Source of the DNA: Panonychus citri
Lineage: Eukaryota > Arthropoda > Arachnida > Trombidiformes > Tetranychidae
NCBI RefSeq assembly: GCF_014898815.1
Contig: NW_026515470.1
Span: 1-64,000 of the forward strand
Direction: 5' to 3'
Length of the DNA: 64,000 bases
The notes beneath the pieces were generated by a model. It saw only the letters and a list, made by a program, of their open reading frames with translations, did no database searches and had not been told where the DNA came from. The position numbers were made by a program, and so were the translations under genes. How positions within the stretch are numbered: the first letter of the stretch is position 1; each line of letters starts with the position of its first letter. This document shows, piece by piece, positions 25,880-39,500 of the stretch.

Positions 25880-27514
25880 AGAGTTTAATTTTCAACAGTT
25901 AATGAAAAAATTGAAGCTCAACTAAATATAATTATAGTTAATAAATTGTAGTTATTAAGATTTTCTCAATACCCTCAATAAGGTTGAAAAGTAAATTCCT
26001 CTCCTGATTATCATAACAATAACTAATCAAGATTAACTCCCGACCAAACATAATATATTCAATCTTAATTGTTAATATCGATTGATAGAAATAAATTTTG
26101 ATCGACTTGTATCAACATTTACATTTTTAATATAGATTGTCAGCATTTATCATGGAAGAAAACTTGGAATTGAAACTTTTCCTCAGATTATAAAAATCAT
26201 TCCAAATGATTAGCAAATCGATTCTCAATGCTTATCATTAACACGTTATCATCATTATCATCTATCTGTCTATTAAATTAACTGATTGAAAGATGAAAAT
26301 TGTAAAAAAATATAAAGGTAACAATCAATGAAACTGTTTAAAGCTCTCATTGTATTCAAATAATTGAGCAACTACGATTGATTGATAATCTTTTTGTTTG
26401 ATTGTTGTTATTTCAATTATTTTCTGTCAACAATCAGATAGTAAATATAATATTTCATTGAAGATGATGATCAGTAAAAAGTGATAACAATAATAATAAT
26501 AACGTTTTTTATTTTTACTCACAAATTGTATTGAAGAAAAACAAATTATTCAAACATATTGGTTGATTATCATCACCATCATCATCTTCATCATCAATTG
26601 ATAAGCAACAATCAACAACAATTTACAAAACAATATATACATTTATATAGATATTTATTTGATTGAGATAAGGACAATTTAGCTTTTGTTATCAATCAAT
26701 GGACAATATTATGAGCACGTTAAAAACCACCATTGAAACCAAAGTGTAAAACTTTTCCCGTGTCTCAATCAACGTGCCAAGTAAATTTGATAATAATCAA
26801 AAATCCTCTTCAATATCATCATCATCTTATACAATTAAATGGATGCGATTATTAAATTAAACAATCGTACACATTAAGTGAATTAAAATCGAGATGATTG
26901 ATGAAAAAAAGTTACTAAAGTGTTTTGTATTTACTATTGTTATCAAAGTCTTCATCTTGTTTTGCTTTTTGTGTCACATTCAAATTTGTCGATATTCAAT
27001 CTCACTCACTCCCAATGGTTTTATCATCATTCTCACCTTTTTAGATTCATCAATTATCATCACAATTATTGCTCTCTTTTGTCATCTTCCATTCATATTT
27101 ATCATGTTAACAAAGTCCATCTTCCGTTTTTTTATTAATAATACAAGTTTATTATTATACTCGTGGTATATTAAACTCCTCTCTCTCTCTCTCCATCTTC
27201 ATCCGCTTTATCATCATTGGCTTCCATCATCCACTCAATTTATTTATCATCATCATCATCAGTTGTATAATTTTAACTTAAATGTTTCTTATGAAAGGAT
27301 ATCCTAACTTTTCATTCATTCATCGTCACCATCATGCTAATGGTGGTTAGCAATTAGTCAACTAAATACAATTAGAAACAAAGATAATTGGTTCAGTCAA
27401 TACTTTGAATTGTAATTAGATTGAATGAATATTTCGCTCGTGCTTCGATTGGTATTATTGACCAACAAGAGAGAGAGAGAGAGAAACTGTTGAAAATTAA
27501 ACTCTTAAGAGAGT

Positions 27515-27518
<4 letters not shown>

Positions 27519-27588
<70 letters not shown>
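27519..27588. repeat. (GA)35 microsatellite
   Basis: A pure GA run of 70 bp, preceded by a GAGTGAGTGA variant. Open frames on both strands through it are artefacts of the repeat. Confidence 0.95.
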
Positions 27589-27592
<4 letters not shown>

Positions 27593-29166
27593 TTTTTTTT
27601 TTGACAAAAAGAAAAACTTTCTGATCTCATTGACACTTTTGGATCTATTTGTTAGGATAAAAAAATTGCTCGAAAAAGTAAAAGCACTTAAAAGGTTCAA
27701 AAGTAATGCCAACATTGTGGACTGGACTTAAATCTTTACTGTTTATTAGTAAAAAAAACTTTCGTTTCTTTTTCTCAAGTGGTCAAGTCATAGAAATATA
27801 TACAAATATCAACAACAAGAGAAAACAAATTGAACAATAATCATAATTGTCAAGAAAAAAAATGAAGAAAAAAAACTCAAACATTGAAACTTAATGGAAA
27901 GGAAAATGATATTTTGTTTTGTTATCCAATTTATCAAACGATTATCATCATCATCATCATCATAATAATCAATTGATATTATGGATTAAGAAATAAAAAC
28001 TGGACATGCGAATAAAAGTTTTCTAGTAAAGTAGTTGTCACAAATTGTCACGCCTTCTCCTATCCTAATAATAGTGAGATGATAAAATCTCACTCCCTGT
28101 TATCCTAATCACTAATCAGTTGATTGATAAATGAAAACCTATTTAACACCTTAGACCACTTTCACCCTCGAGTATATCACCAAAGGCCATCTAAAGATCA
28201 TACCTAGTGTCCAAAATGTTGTAATTGTAAAGAGTGATGAAGATAAAAAAAAGTAAAGTTGAAAATGTTACTGAATGAATAAGTATAAGGAAAAAAAACT
28301 AATCCATAAACTTGAATGTTGATCTTGAAAGGTTATAAATAGCAGGAATTATTATATAAATAAGTAATCAATGCATATATATATATATAAACATAATCTA
28401 TGGTTAAGTAGCTGTATCAGTAGAAATGAGCATCCATAATGATCAACAATTAACCTATTCAAACGTATTGTATTATTCAAATCCACTTGAGTTGCAAACA
28501 TTTTTGTTTCATTTTGAGAAAACCTTTGTACCTTTAAGCTTTCAAGTGGACATTATATTCATATAATATAATATTATCCAGCTAATTTTGATTATCGTAA
28601 AAAATATCATCCATTTTTTAGTTGTTGCTGTTTGTTGTTTGATAATTGTCCACCATAATGGTCAAGGCTATTGAGGAAAGATTAACGAAATCGTTACGAT
28701 TTCTTAACTATAATAATGATAAAACTTGTCTCTTTGTTGTAATTGTCTCCATTGTCATTTACATGGTTATTATTGTCCATTAAAAGTTATTAGTTTGCAT
28801 ATTATCATGATATTATTATGTGTTATTCAAGGATAAGATTCTGGGTAAGATTTTTTTTTCATAGTACATTTTGTATGGAAAAGTTTATATTAATATAATA
28901 AGATTTTTTTTATTACTATTAATATGGTCTTTTATGATCATTATTATTATGATGATGATCGTTGCCTCTTATTTGAGATGAACTCCCATGGTATTGGGTA
29001 AGGTATTCATATTATCACCATGATTATGAATGATTCAGTCTCAAGGAATTTCAATCGTCAGATTATTTTGCATTATTATGATATTAATAATGTTAGTATT
29101 TTCTATTCTCTCGCTTATCAATCATGGATGATGATATTTCAGCATCAACATTTTCTCGAGTTTATC

Positions 29167-29169
<3 letters not shown>

Positions 29170-29226
<57 letters not shown>
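29170..29226. repeat. (TC)n microsatellite
   Basis: A pure TC run of 57 bp. Confidence 0.95.
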
Positions 29227-29231
<5 letters not shown>

Positions 29232-31859
29232 GTCAAGAATTCTATAAGTAAAAATATTCTTCAAGTTATTTGAAATAAATCAATAGAAAAAACGAAGACG
29301 AAAAAAAAAGAAAAAGCAAAAAAAAAGAATAAAAAAGAAAATTTTCCAATCAAAATCAATAATGTCCACATACTCATAGAAAGTCCTGTTCTCACTAACT
29401 GACCAATACATGATGCTAATCAGGGTGAAAATATAGTTCCATTAGCTTTGATTATAGAAGAAAAAATCTCTCTCTAATCTGAAAGATCGTAAGTTAATCA
29501 AATTAACATGATAACAATTTCTGATATTGGAAAGTGATAAAGTCTCTGATGGTTAACTAAAGCAATAGGGGAAAAAATAGTTCGATGTTGGAAATTTGAT
29601 CTTGTCAGATTTTCTGATGAACTTTTTTGATATTTTTCTTCTTCTTCTTCTCTAAATTGAATAGTTTGGACACAGAATATCAAATATTAAAATATAAGAT
29701 AAATCGCTATTCGGTTCATGATATTAGGTTAACCGTGAAAAATGTGATTCTATGAGTTTGATTGTTGTCAAGAATTAAATTGTTTGTTGTTAATAACAAA
29801 AGAGAATTTATTTTATTTTCGTTATCCTGATGATAATAGAGTGATTTTGACATTTGATTGTTTGACAAGAATCTTTGTGATAACAATTATCATCATTTCC
29901 TTTTATGATTAACTTTCTCCTTTTCTTTTTGTACTGTGTGATTGTCAGAATTATCAGAATCAGAATATCTTTTGTTCATTGATATTGAGATGAGAATCAC
30001 CATGTAAACCCTTTACTCATCTGATTTTTTTTATATATTAAATGAATAAATCCCAAAGACAATGGAATAGTAAGAAGAGAGGAAAGTAAAATAAAACTTC
30101 AATCAGATAATAATTCAAAGTTTTACCATGAAGAAAAAATAAGTTCATTCACTCATGAGTTTTTCCAACATCATTATTATTATCACCAACTAATTAATAC
30201 GATTATTCAACATATTATTTGATTATAACCACAAAATTGTACATTATGAGTCAATTATTATTCAACATTTTGTTTAGTATATTTTTCACGGTTTTATACT
30301 TATTTTAATTTCTCACAATTGAGCGTTGATTATTTGGTTATTGTCCTTGTTGATTGTGATTAGTTATGACAAGGGAATTGACAATAAATTTAAATAGTTT
30401 TCGCTAATTTGATCCATGAAATTAAATCAATTGTATATTAAACTTAATCAAATTAAATTATGATTAGTAAATCTTTCAACCGATATTTCAATATTTTCTC
30501 AGTTTATATAATATACTCGAAGAAGAAGAAGAAGTGGAATAAAAAGTTCTAAACCTTTGGAACTTTTGATGGACTCGAACTTTTATATCTTATAGAAAAT
30601 TCATCTTACCATGAGATTCTCAGAAGTTCATGATTCGTTAGATGAATGCTTCAAGCTAAGAACGAAAACCAATAACTTTAAAAAGAAGAGAACGAGATAT
30701 TATTCTTGAATAGATGAGAAAAAAATCTCCATTCAATGACCATTAAAAGTTGAGAATACTGATAAAAAAAAGAAGAAAATGAAAAATTGGAATCGAATAC
30801 ATTAAACATTAGAACCAAATAACCTGTAGTATAGGTGATTCCATATGAAGATGATAATGATAATGCTCGATATGATTTAATATATAATATCTATTTGGGA
30901 ATGGATAATATACAAAAATGGAAAATAAGAAGAAGAGGAAAAAAATTCTGACTAAAGTATTCTCAATATTATCATTCTGCTGTGACTGTGTGTTTTGTTT
31001 CCTTGTCAGAAACATTCAAAGTCATGGTAAAGAAGGCGAAGGAAAAATAAAATAATAATCTGAAATTTAGATTAACCTTTGAAGCGGCTATTGCCTGGGA
31101 GGACCAGTTGAAATATCATCTATGATAATAATAATAATGATAATAGTCAATATAACAGCAACAAAAGTCAAACCAAATCTAGAGCATATCAAGAAACTCA
31201 ATGGGAGTGATGATGATGATGATGATGATCAAGTGGGAGGTGGAAAGGCGTTAACATGGGAATGGATATGGGAACAAGTTAAAGTGTCCATAAGAATCGA
31301 GAATAGCCCTAACAATGATAACTATTTTATTATATATCGAGAAATACATATTATCATCATCATCAGAATATTTTTTTTTGCGAAGTTCTTAAGGTGGAGA
31401 TAATTTTATGGGTTCGGTGGGATAGGAAAAGAAAATGTTCTTAAGGTTATTTACTAATATATATATTTTTTGTTCTCAAATAACAATTGGTAAAACTCAT
31501 AAAGATTAAGAATTGAGAGAGAAAAATCATATATAGTATTTATGTGTATTATTTTTATTATCATGTGTCGACGGTGGGGCACTGAATAAGAGAGAGTGGG
31601 AGGAGGAATATATTCAAAGCTTATTCTCTACAATTTTATAGGATGAATCCAGCATTCGGATATATATAAATGTCTCTGAATGAATTCTGTATACTCGGTT
31701 ATTTGCTGAATATTTCACTCTAACCTATTGTTCATATACTTTTTCGATGTTCATGTTATTAGTTATTATCAGAATTTTCTTCATCATTTTTATCATCATC
31801 TCTCCTGTTTCTTTACTCATTGCAATTATATCTTCCAACTGATAATATACTCACTTGCT

Positions 31860-31861
<2 letters not shown>

Positions 31862-31910
<49 letters not shown>

Positions 31911-31913
31911 CTC
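31862..31913. repeat. (CT)n microsatellite, interrupted
   Basis: Two adjoining CT runs separated by one extra T near 31892. Confidence 0.9.
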
Positions 31914-32165
31914 CTCCCTCTTTGATGGATTGAATATTTCATTGGAATGTCAAATACTTACTCTTAAAGTTATCATTATCATCAATATTATTGTACCAAC
32001 AATAGTTTAATGTGTGATTATGAATATAAGTTTGTGTTTGTTTTTTTCCTTTCACTATTTAATAGTTGATTGAGTTTCAAGATAAATGATGATAGATTAA
32101 GATTCTTATTACTTGGTGTGAGATATTGAGAAATAGGATGAAAGAGACGAGAGGATGAGGAAGAG

Positions 32166-32168
<3 letters not shown>

Positions 32169-32208
<40 letters not shown>
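32169..32208. repeat. (GA)n microsatellite
   Basis: A GA run of about 40 bp inside a longer purine-rich stretch. Confidence 0.9.
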
Positions 32209-32209
<1 letters not shown>

Positions 32210-33507
32210 GAGGATGACGAAAGAAAACAAAGAAAATTGTGTCAAGAATTTTTTTCTTTCGATTATCATTTTCGTCATGGATAAATATTAATTTTTCAAT
32301 TTTCTTATTGAAAATAGTATTGATGTTATCCTTTATGTTACCTAACCAATTGGTTTACTTGATAGAGTTTCTTACAATGAAATGATGATAATAAGATGAT
32401 TGTGATTAAATTAAAGGTTAAAATAGTTGAAGTTGAATTGATGAGATTGAAAAAAGATGAGGATGCTACGAAGTATGTTATTAGAAAAGGATAAGAGCTT
32501 ATGGAAAGAAAAGAAAAGTTATCATTCGTTGGAAATGATTCAGTGATTCTAACATAATAAAGATGATAGTGTTATTATTATTTTCGATTGGTGAATACAA
32601 ATAGAGCTCGTTATTAAGGCTGGGAGAGAGAGATAGAGAGATAAACATCGACTGGTTAGAGTATTGACGGTGATTAGAATATGATAATAAAGATGACAAT
32701 AGGATGAGCTCAGGTAAAAAAGGGAAAAGGTAAATGTATTTAGTTATGGTTGATAAAATAATCTCAATAGATAAGTTTGTTGCCTTTGGAGATTTACCTT
32801 TAAACATTTTCTATTGTTATAAAGTAGAGAGAAAGATTTTCATTGATTATTATCATTGACCATTTATCTCATCAATAAACGATAATGAAGGATTTTTACA
32901 TCAGATATCAGGTTGTGTCCATCTTAATCTCTCTCACTGACCGACGACCTCCCATGGATAACGAACAGTCCACATAATCAACTTACCGTCACCTTAGAAC
33001 GCGTTTCATGTTGACCTTTTACAAAACTGACCATTCAAACTGCACCATAAGTAAGTTATGTTATTTATGTAGACATTTTGACCTTAAGCTGATATTTGGG
33101 GAGAGATGTGATATGGCATTGATTATGAGAAACTTTTTCATCGAGTTCATTAATAATATTATTATCATAACTAATTGTTTGAAGAATTGAAATGAGAAAC
33201 TGTTTTTACATCATTCTGAATTGAAACTGAACTTTATTTGTGAACTTTAGTTGCAACTACTACTTTTTGATGAAGTTGCTTCTCTTAGTATGTACACTTT
33301 TGAGCTAATTAGTGTTAATGGTTACATTTTAATTTAGTTTTGATTAATAATAATGATTAAAGATTATGGTGATTAAGTTAAACAACAAAGGTGAGCAACA
33401 TTGGAAATACAAATTGGGTTTGCAAGAGAGAGAGAGAGAGAGAGAGAGAGAAGGGGGGAAATTTGAAACTATTGTCAACTAAAGTTTGACAGTTTTTGTT
33501 TTGTCAA

Positions 33508-33513
33508 TTTATT
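33508..33513 (-). terminator. polyadenylation signal AATAAA of the dmrt gene
   Basis: AATAAA on the minus strand, 15 bp after the TAG stop of the dmrt gene. Confidence 0.45.
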
Positions 33514-33528
33514 GTATTAATTAGTTTT

Positions 33529-36500
33529 CTAGTCGATTAATTTATTTGAAAGGGAAGATGTTGATGCGTTTGAAGGTGATGAGGATGAAGATGATGGAGA
33601 TAAAGTATTAGCATTTGGATGAGCTAATGATGGTGTTGACGATGAAGGAGGTGGAGGTTGAGGTGATGTGGAGGTGGGAACATTTTTTTCTTCTAAAATC
33701 CAATCTGATGTATTTCGTCGTGACGGAGATGACGAATTTTTAGTTTTATTGAAATTTTGAGAGAGAAGATGAGGAAGGGCCATTAGATCGTTTTGTATTC
33801 GAAGTGAGGCCATTCGAGCCGAGTAATTTGGTGAACTTATCGGAGGGCTCAAGGAGGAAAGTTGATGGCTAGAGACTGGAGTAGATCCAAAGAGTGGATA
33901 ACTGTTTGTTGTATTGATTGCTGATATTGTGGAGGATGAGGAAGTTGGTGAAGTTGATCCCGAGGACACGACCACTGCCGCTGCCGCAGCAGCAGCCGCC
34001 GCCGCCGCTGCTGCTGAGGGGAAACCTGGAAAAAGGTTTGCATAAGGTGAGCCAACATTGAGAAGAGTCCGTTGAAAGGGTGACAATGAGGGATGAAGAG
34101 ATGCTAAATGATGAAGCCCTCCGGGAGAAACAGGTGATTGATTTGGTTGTTGTGACTGTTGCTGATTGGATGAAGATCGTCTATGATGATGATGATGAGA
34201 ATGAGAATCTCGATGATGAGGATGATGAGCTGAGGGTGAAATTAACAATGGTGATGTTAATGAACTTTTATCTTGTCCAATGAAACTTTCAGCTAATCCT
34301 GGAATCAAATGATTGAAAAATTGTGATGGTGATGTTGTTGTAGTGGTTTGATGTTGCTGATTATTTTGTTGTTGTTGATGGTGATGTTGATTAGATGAAG
34401 GATTCTGTTGTTGCTGATGATTATGATGATGATGATGATAGTGATGAGATGGAGGAGGAGGAGGAGGAAGAGGAGGGTGAGATGATATTCCTGCTGCTGC
34501 TGTTGTTGATGAGGATGATGAATGATCTTTCAATAAGTTTGTTGATGACATTTTATTTGTTGATAAATCTCGAGGTGAATTACCATTAACATCAGATGAA
34601 GATGATTCCAGTTGAGATAAACTATTTTCATCAATATTTTTACCACCGGTATTATTGCTAATGTTATTGATATTATTATTAACATTGGTAGCATTGTGAC
34701 GTGACTGATGATGATTATGATAATGGTTACCTATTGAATTATTATTATTATTATTGTTTGGTGATAAATCTGAAGGTGATGTTGATGCTGATCGTTTAGC
34801 TGAAATAACTTCAGGAGTAACATTAACAGCCATTGAACTGAACAATTGTTTAATTGCTGTAACCTCATCACCTCCACAACTTTCCAATACTTTGATTAGT
34901 GTTGATTGTTTATGGAAAGGAAAAAGTTCTGATAATATTTCGAGAGTTGAACGTTTAGGTAACCGATCCAATGGTTTATTATTATTACTATTAACACTGT
35001 TGGAGCTTTTTTTTGAACGTTCGTCGAGTTTAATTTGTTTACAGTTGTTGTTGTTTTCTATCATTGATTCTGTTTCCATTGGTTTAGGAGATGAAGATAA
35101 ATCATCTTCATCATCATTTGTATTATCTGTTAGTCCATTTTGGACAATAAAGGGTTGACCAATAGTAACATTTTCTACACCTTTAACAGGCATAAGTGTT
35201 GAATGGTTTTTACCTTGTTGTTGATCAGGAAAACCAGGTAAATCTTCAGATTCACTTCCTTGTTCATCTGTTTCATCATCATCAGAATCACCGCTAATAT
35301 TACCAATCGGTTCACCGGCAGAATCGGATAAACGAGGCCGTTTATTGGGCAAAGGCCAATCTGTGTAATTACCGAGAAAATAAAATTATCAACATTTCTT
35401 TAAGGCAAATAAATAGATAAATCATCAAGTTATCGATATAATATTATAATAGAAAGTGTGAAAATCAATGATAACAATTAATATCCATTGGAAATAAATA
35501 ACATTTGAACCATTTTCAAAAGCAATTACTTTTGATTAATGATTAAAAATGATTATTAAATATATCTTTAAATTGAATATGAAATTGTGACCATTATTTA
35601 TTGATAATATTAGCTTAGTAACCAAAGAGGAGATGATCAATAATGATAATATTTTTATTTACAATGTGATAATAATAATCAACATCTTATGATATTGATA
35701 ACGATAATGGTGCTAATAATAATGCTAATAACAACAACAAACTCACAATGATAATGATATTATAAGAGGGATGAATGATTTGTTAAACATGAAAAGTTAA
35801 TGGTAGTAAAGTAGTGGTCAAGCCGATGTGGGCCACCCCACACAAAAGTGAAAGGGATAAATGACCAAGTAAACAAAATGATCACATTGTTATTTATGTT
35901 CATCATAAAACTTTTTTCTTGCCTTCTTCTTGTGGTCAAGAGTATTCAATTGGTCAAATAAAGATATTGGAAAGGAAACAGTTAACGATAACAATGATAT
36001 CCTTTTCCTTTCACCTCTTCCTTTTCATCATCATCATCATCATTATCATCCTCCACATTCTCACTCACTTTACTCTCATAAAGGTATCTTCTTCACCAAC
36101 ATCTCTCTCTCTCTCTCTCTCTCTCTTCTCATTTTATAAGAATCAATATATTCATTCAGGGATGGAAATTTTTTTTCTCTTCCAAAGTAAACATTTTCTT
36201 TTATTTTCTAATAACTTATTATATGTTTGATATTATATTTTTAATTCATTATATATTATTATTGAGAAAGTCTCATGCCTTTGACCAATCGATTTGTCCA
36301 TCATATATTGACAAAGTAAAACCTAACAATCCTATTATGACCCTAGGTCATTATCATTATTTATTGTTGTGGTCATTGTTGTTATTACTTATCAATAAGT
36401 GTTATGATTAGTGATGAAAGGCAACACTGTAGGAAGAAAAAAAAACTTTAAATGTAATAAAAATAACTGAATTTTGAGTAAAATATTAAGATGACCTTAG

Positions 36501-39500
36501 TAATGGTCAAAAGGTTAAGAGAGTGTAAATTGTTGCTCATTGATAAGTAAGTCTTAATCAAACTAACTTATCAATAATTTGTCACTGATTATTATTAATA
36601 TTAAAGATAAGTAATCATAATCACACCAGTATAACTAATTGATGAGGAAAGTTTTTTTTTCCAATTGATTGTATTAATAGTATTTACTGTAAATGTATTA
36701 GAATGAGAAACAATCAAGCATAGATACGCATTTAACAAACGTCAATCAAATAATCAAATGAATCCAAATTAAGATAAAAAAAATGTTGACACTGATTGTG
36801 ACAAATGATTATAATCATTCAAGTTTAATAATAGTTGAAAAGTTAACAACAATAACAAGAAAGTGACAAAAAGTGTATCCATTTTATTTTCAAGGTGCCA
36901 ACATGAGTGCTAATCATAAAGGCAACAGGATAAGCATATGAACAAAGGATAATAATGATAATTGTATCAAAAGATCATCCATTTCTATGGAGTAACTTTG
37001 GAAGAAAAAAGTTACTTAAACTTTGATAATAGTAAATGAAAGAGGAGTGATGATGATGATAATGTGTCGATTTGTCAATGATGTGTATTGACGCTAATCC
37101 AATCATGTGTATCTCGCACTCGAAGGGAGGGATAGAAGAAAAAAAGAAGCATTTTCAATGTTTCACCACAAACAAAGTTTTCTTCTTCTTCTTCCTTTCC
37201 CATTTTTACCTTTTACCTGGATTTTTACTCTATTTTGGTGTCACCCCCTCGTCTCTGTCATAACCTTTACCACCTTGAAAATGCAAATACAATTGATCAC
37301 AATGATAACTTTATAATAGCACATGAAAGAAACTGTCAAACAAAAATCAGCACGTTAAGATGATTCCATTGACAAATCATTGTTATTATTACATTTTTTA
37401 TTTTGTCATAATCGTAATAATAACAATCAATAGTAGTATGTGTGTCCACATACATTAGAGAGAGAGAGAGAGAGAGAGAGAGAGTAAAAGTTTCTCCTCA
37501 TTAGAAGATATTAAGTTTTGAATGAATTAGAACGAAAAAAAGTTCGATTTTTTTAATATTTGTCTCATAATAATGATTTTATTGATACAATGGAAATGTC
37601 ATTCTCATAAATATATAAGAAAAGTAAAACAGTTTCGTGATTGACTGATAACTTTTACCTTGTCAAGACCAAAGATGTAACAATGACAAAAAATATATTA
37701 ATAGTAGACGCGAGTCAAAGGTATTCAATGGTATTATTATTATGAATCTTATTGTTATCATTATTGAATTAAAATTAAGCCCTAAAGGCATTTTTCATGG
37801 TACCTCCACAGGAATATAGAGAGAGACTAATGAGTCCTAATGGTTGAAAATTATTCATACATTATCAATATAAGAATAAGATGCTTCTCAATGAAGGAAA
37901 ATACTATTTCAAAATTTTATCAACCTGATGATAACTTTATCAATTTGATAACAAAATAACAAATATAAGTAATAACCATTAGCTATTATTATCTACCTGT
38001 AAATAATTTCCAGGTAATCTATTTATGTAGATCTATGTCTGTGTGTGGTGTTGATGAGGATGATTCTATTTACCGGATTGATTGAAAGAAAATCCTTCTA
38101 ATTGTATTTGTGCAATCAATTGATCAACGTAAACCAAGCACATATAAACTCAACAGTGTGTTTGTTTATTGTCATTTGATCGTCTTGATTTGACAAACTA
38201 ATAATGATAATAATAGATTGAAAAGTAGGAGTGATGAAGGTACAGTCGTGGTGATTTTTTCTTCTGCAGGCCTAACCTCATAAGTATATATACAAAATTA
38301 CCATTGATTTTTAATGCTATTATTAGATTGATGATAAATGTGTCTACTTGTGTGAGCCCTGCAAATGTTTAGCAACTGTATTTTAGAGCCTTGAATATTA
38401 ACAATGATAACATGATAATAGTAAAGATGACAAAAGACATGACAATGTATTTTTTATGCATGAAGATAAAAAGCAAACTACATATACAACTGATAGTATT
38501 ATAATCATCATTATCATCATCATCAGCATCTTCATCGTCAGTTTAACAAAGATATTATTATTAGCATTTAGATCACATTATCAATTGGTTGGTTTAAAGC
38601 TCAATTAGGGAGTTAAATTGTTAACAATGAAGAGACACAAATTAAATCAACCCAATCTCATCCGGGAATCTCACTAATACTATTAACAGGTAAAAGGAGA
38701 CAAGGGGAAGAGGTTAGGAAGATAAAGAAGATAAAAAAAAAGGTAAGCTTTAAGTTCATTCAAGTAGTTGGAATACACTTACGGTTCTTTTAATCATTTC
38801 TTTATTTTTCTCTTTCTTTACCTTTCGTCCTCATCATCCTAATCATCATCTTCTCATCTTGCACAAGATAACACATTGTATTCATTATTATGTGTATTTG
38901 TATGGGCACAAATAGTTACTATAGTAAAATGCTGAATATTGTACTTGGATAGACGAGGGTATTCATTGTAAGTTATTAGAGTATATCATTGATTAGTATG
39001 AAAGGTAAATTGTCATAGAAAAATTTATGAACTCACAAGAATAAGTCAATTAGGTTAAATTGTTAATTTCAACATTTCTCATCCTTTTACTACGATTAAT
39101 TCAACTGATAGTAATTTGACAGAGTTATAATGAAGATGATTATCATAATGATCATGATCACATATCATGTAGATTTAAACAGCTTAACTTTTTGGTTACT
39201 TGATTAACTTAATCAACTAAAGGTAAATGCGATAATCGTTGGACATTGTATTCACCCATAGTTATCAATTGATCTTATGGATACATTTTTAAATATCCTT
39301 AATTTTCTGATTGTTGTCATTCATTGACATATAATAGATTGTAAAGAAAAAAGGTAAATTCAAAGTTTCCGTTGACTTTGATAATACAATTTACCTATGG
39401 AAAAGGTCAAGAGCTTTTCTATTAGCTTACTACTGTTTTCTTTTGCTGCAAAACAAAACAATCACTTCCGTTTCCTTATATCTTGGACTTTATATTACAT

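Larger units (their letters stand above)
24165..33507. other. 9.3 kb without a supported gene
   Basis: AT-rich DNA with several long (CT)n/(GA)n microsatellites, listed separately, and many ATC/GAT triplet runs. Open frames here are Ser-Leu/Arg-Glu translations of microsatellites or hydrophobic AT-rich frames. One short coding-like string at 31064-31126 (plus) is reported as a finding. It may hold regulatory DNA of the dmrt gene, whose 3' end begins at 33529. Confidence 0.55.

Noticed and set aside
27497..27731. Ser-Leu and Arg-Glu repeat proteins on both strands of (GA)n runs
   Set aside because: Microsatellite translations; the same pattern recurs at 4844, 29020, 31728, 36105, 42317 and 59039 with no conserved flanks.
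34080..35158. Plus-strand ORFs opposite the dmrt last exon
   Set aside because: They are antisense translations of the Asn/His/Ser/Asp triplet tracts of dmrt exon 4 and contain only acidic or Leu repeats.
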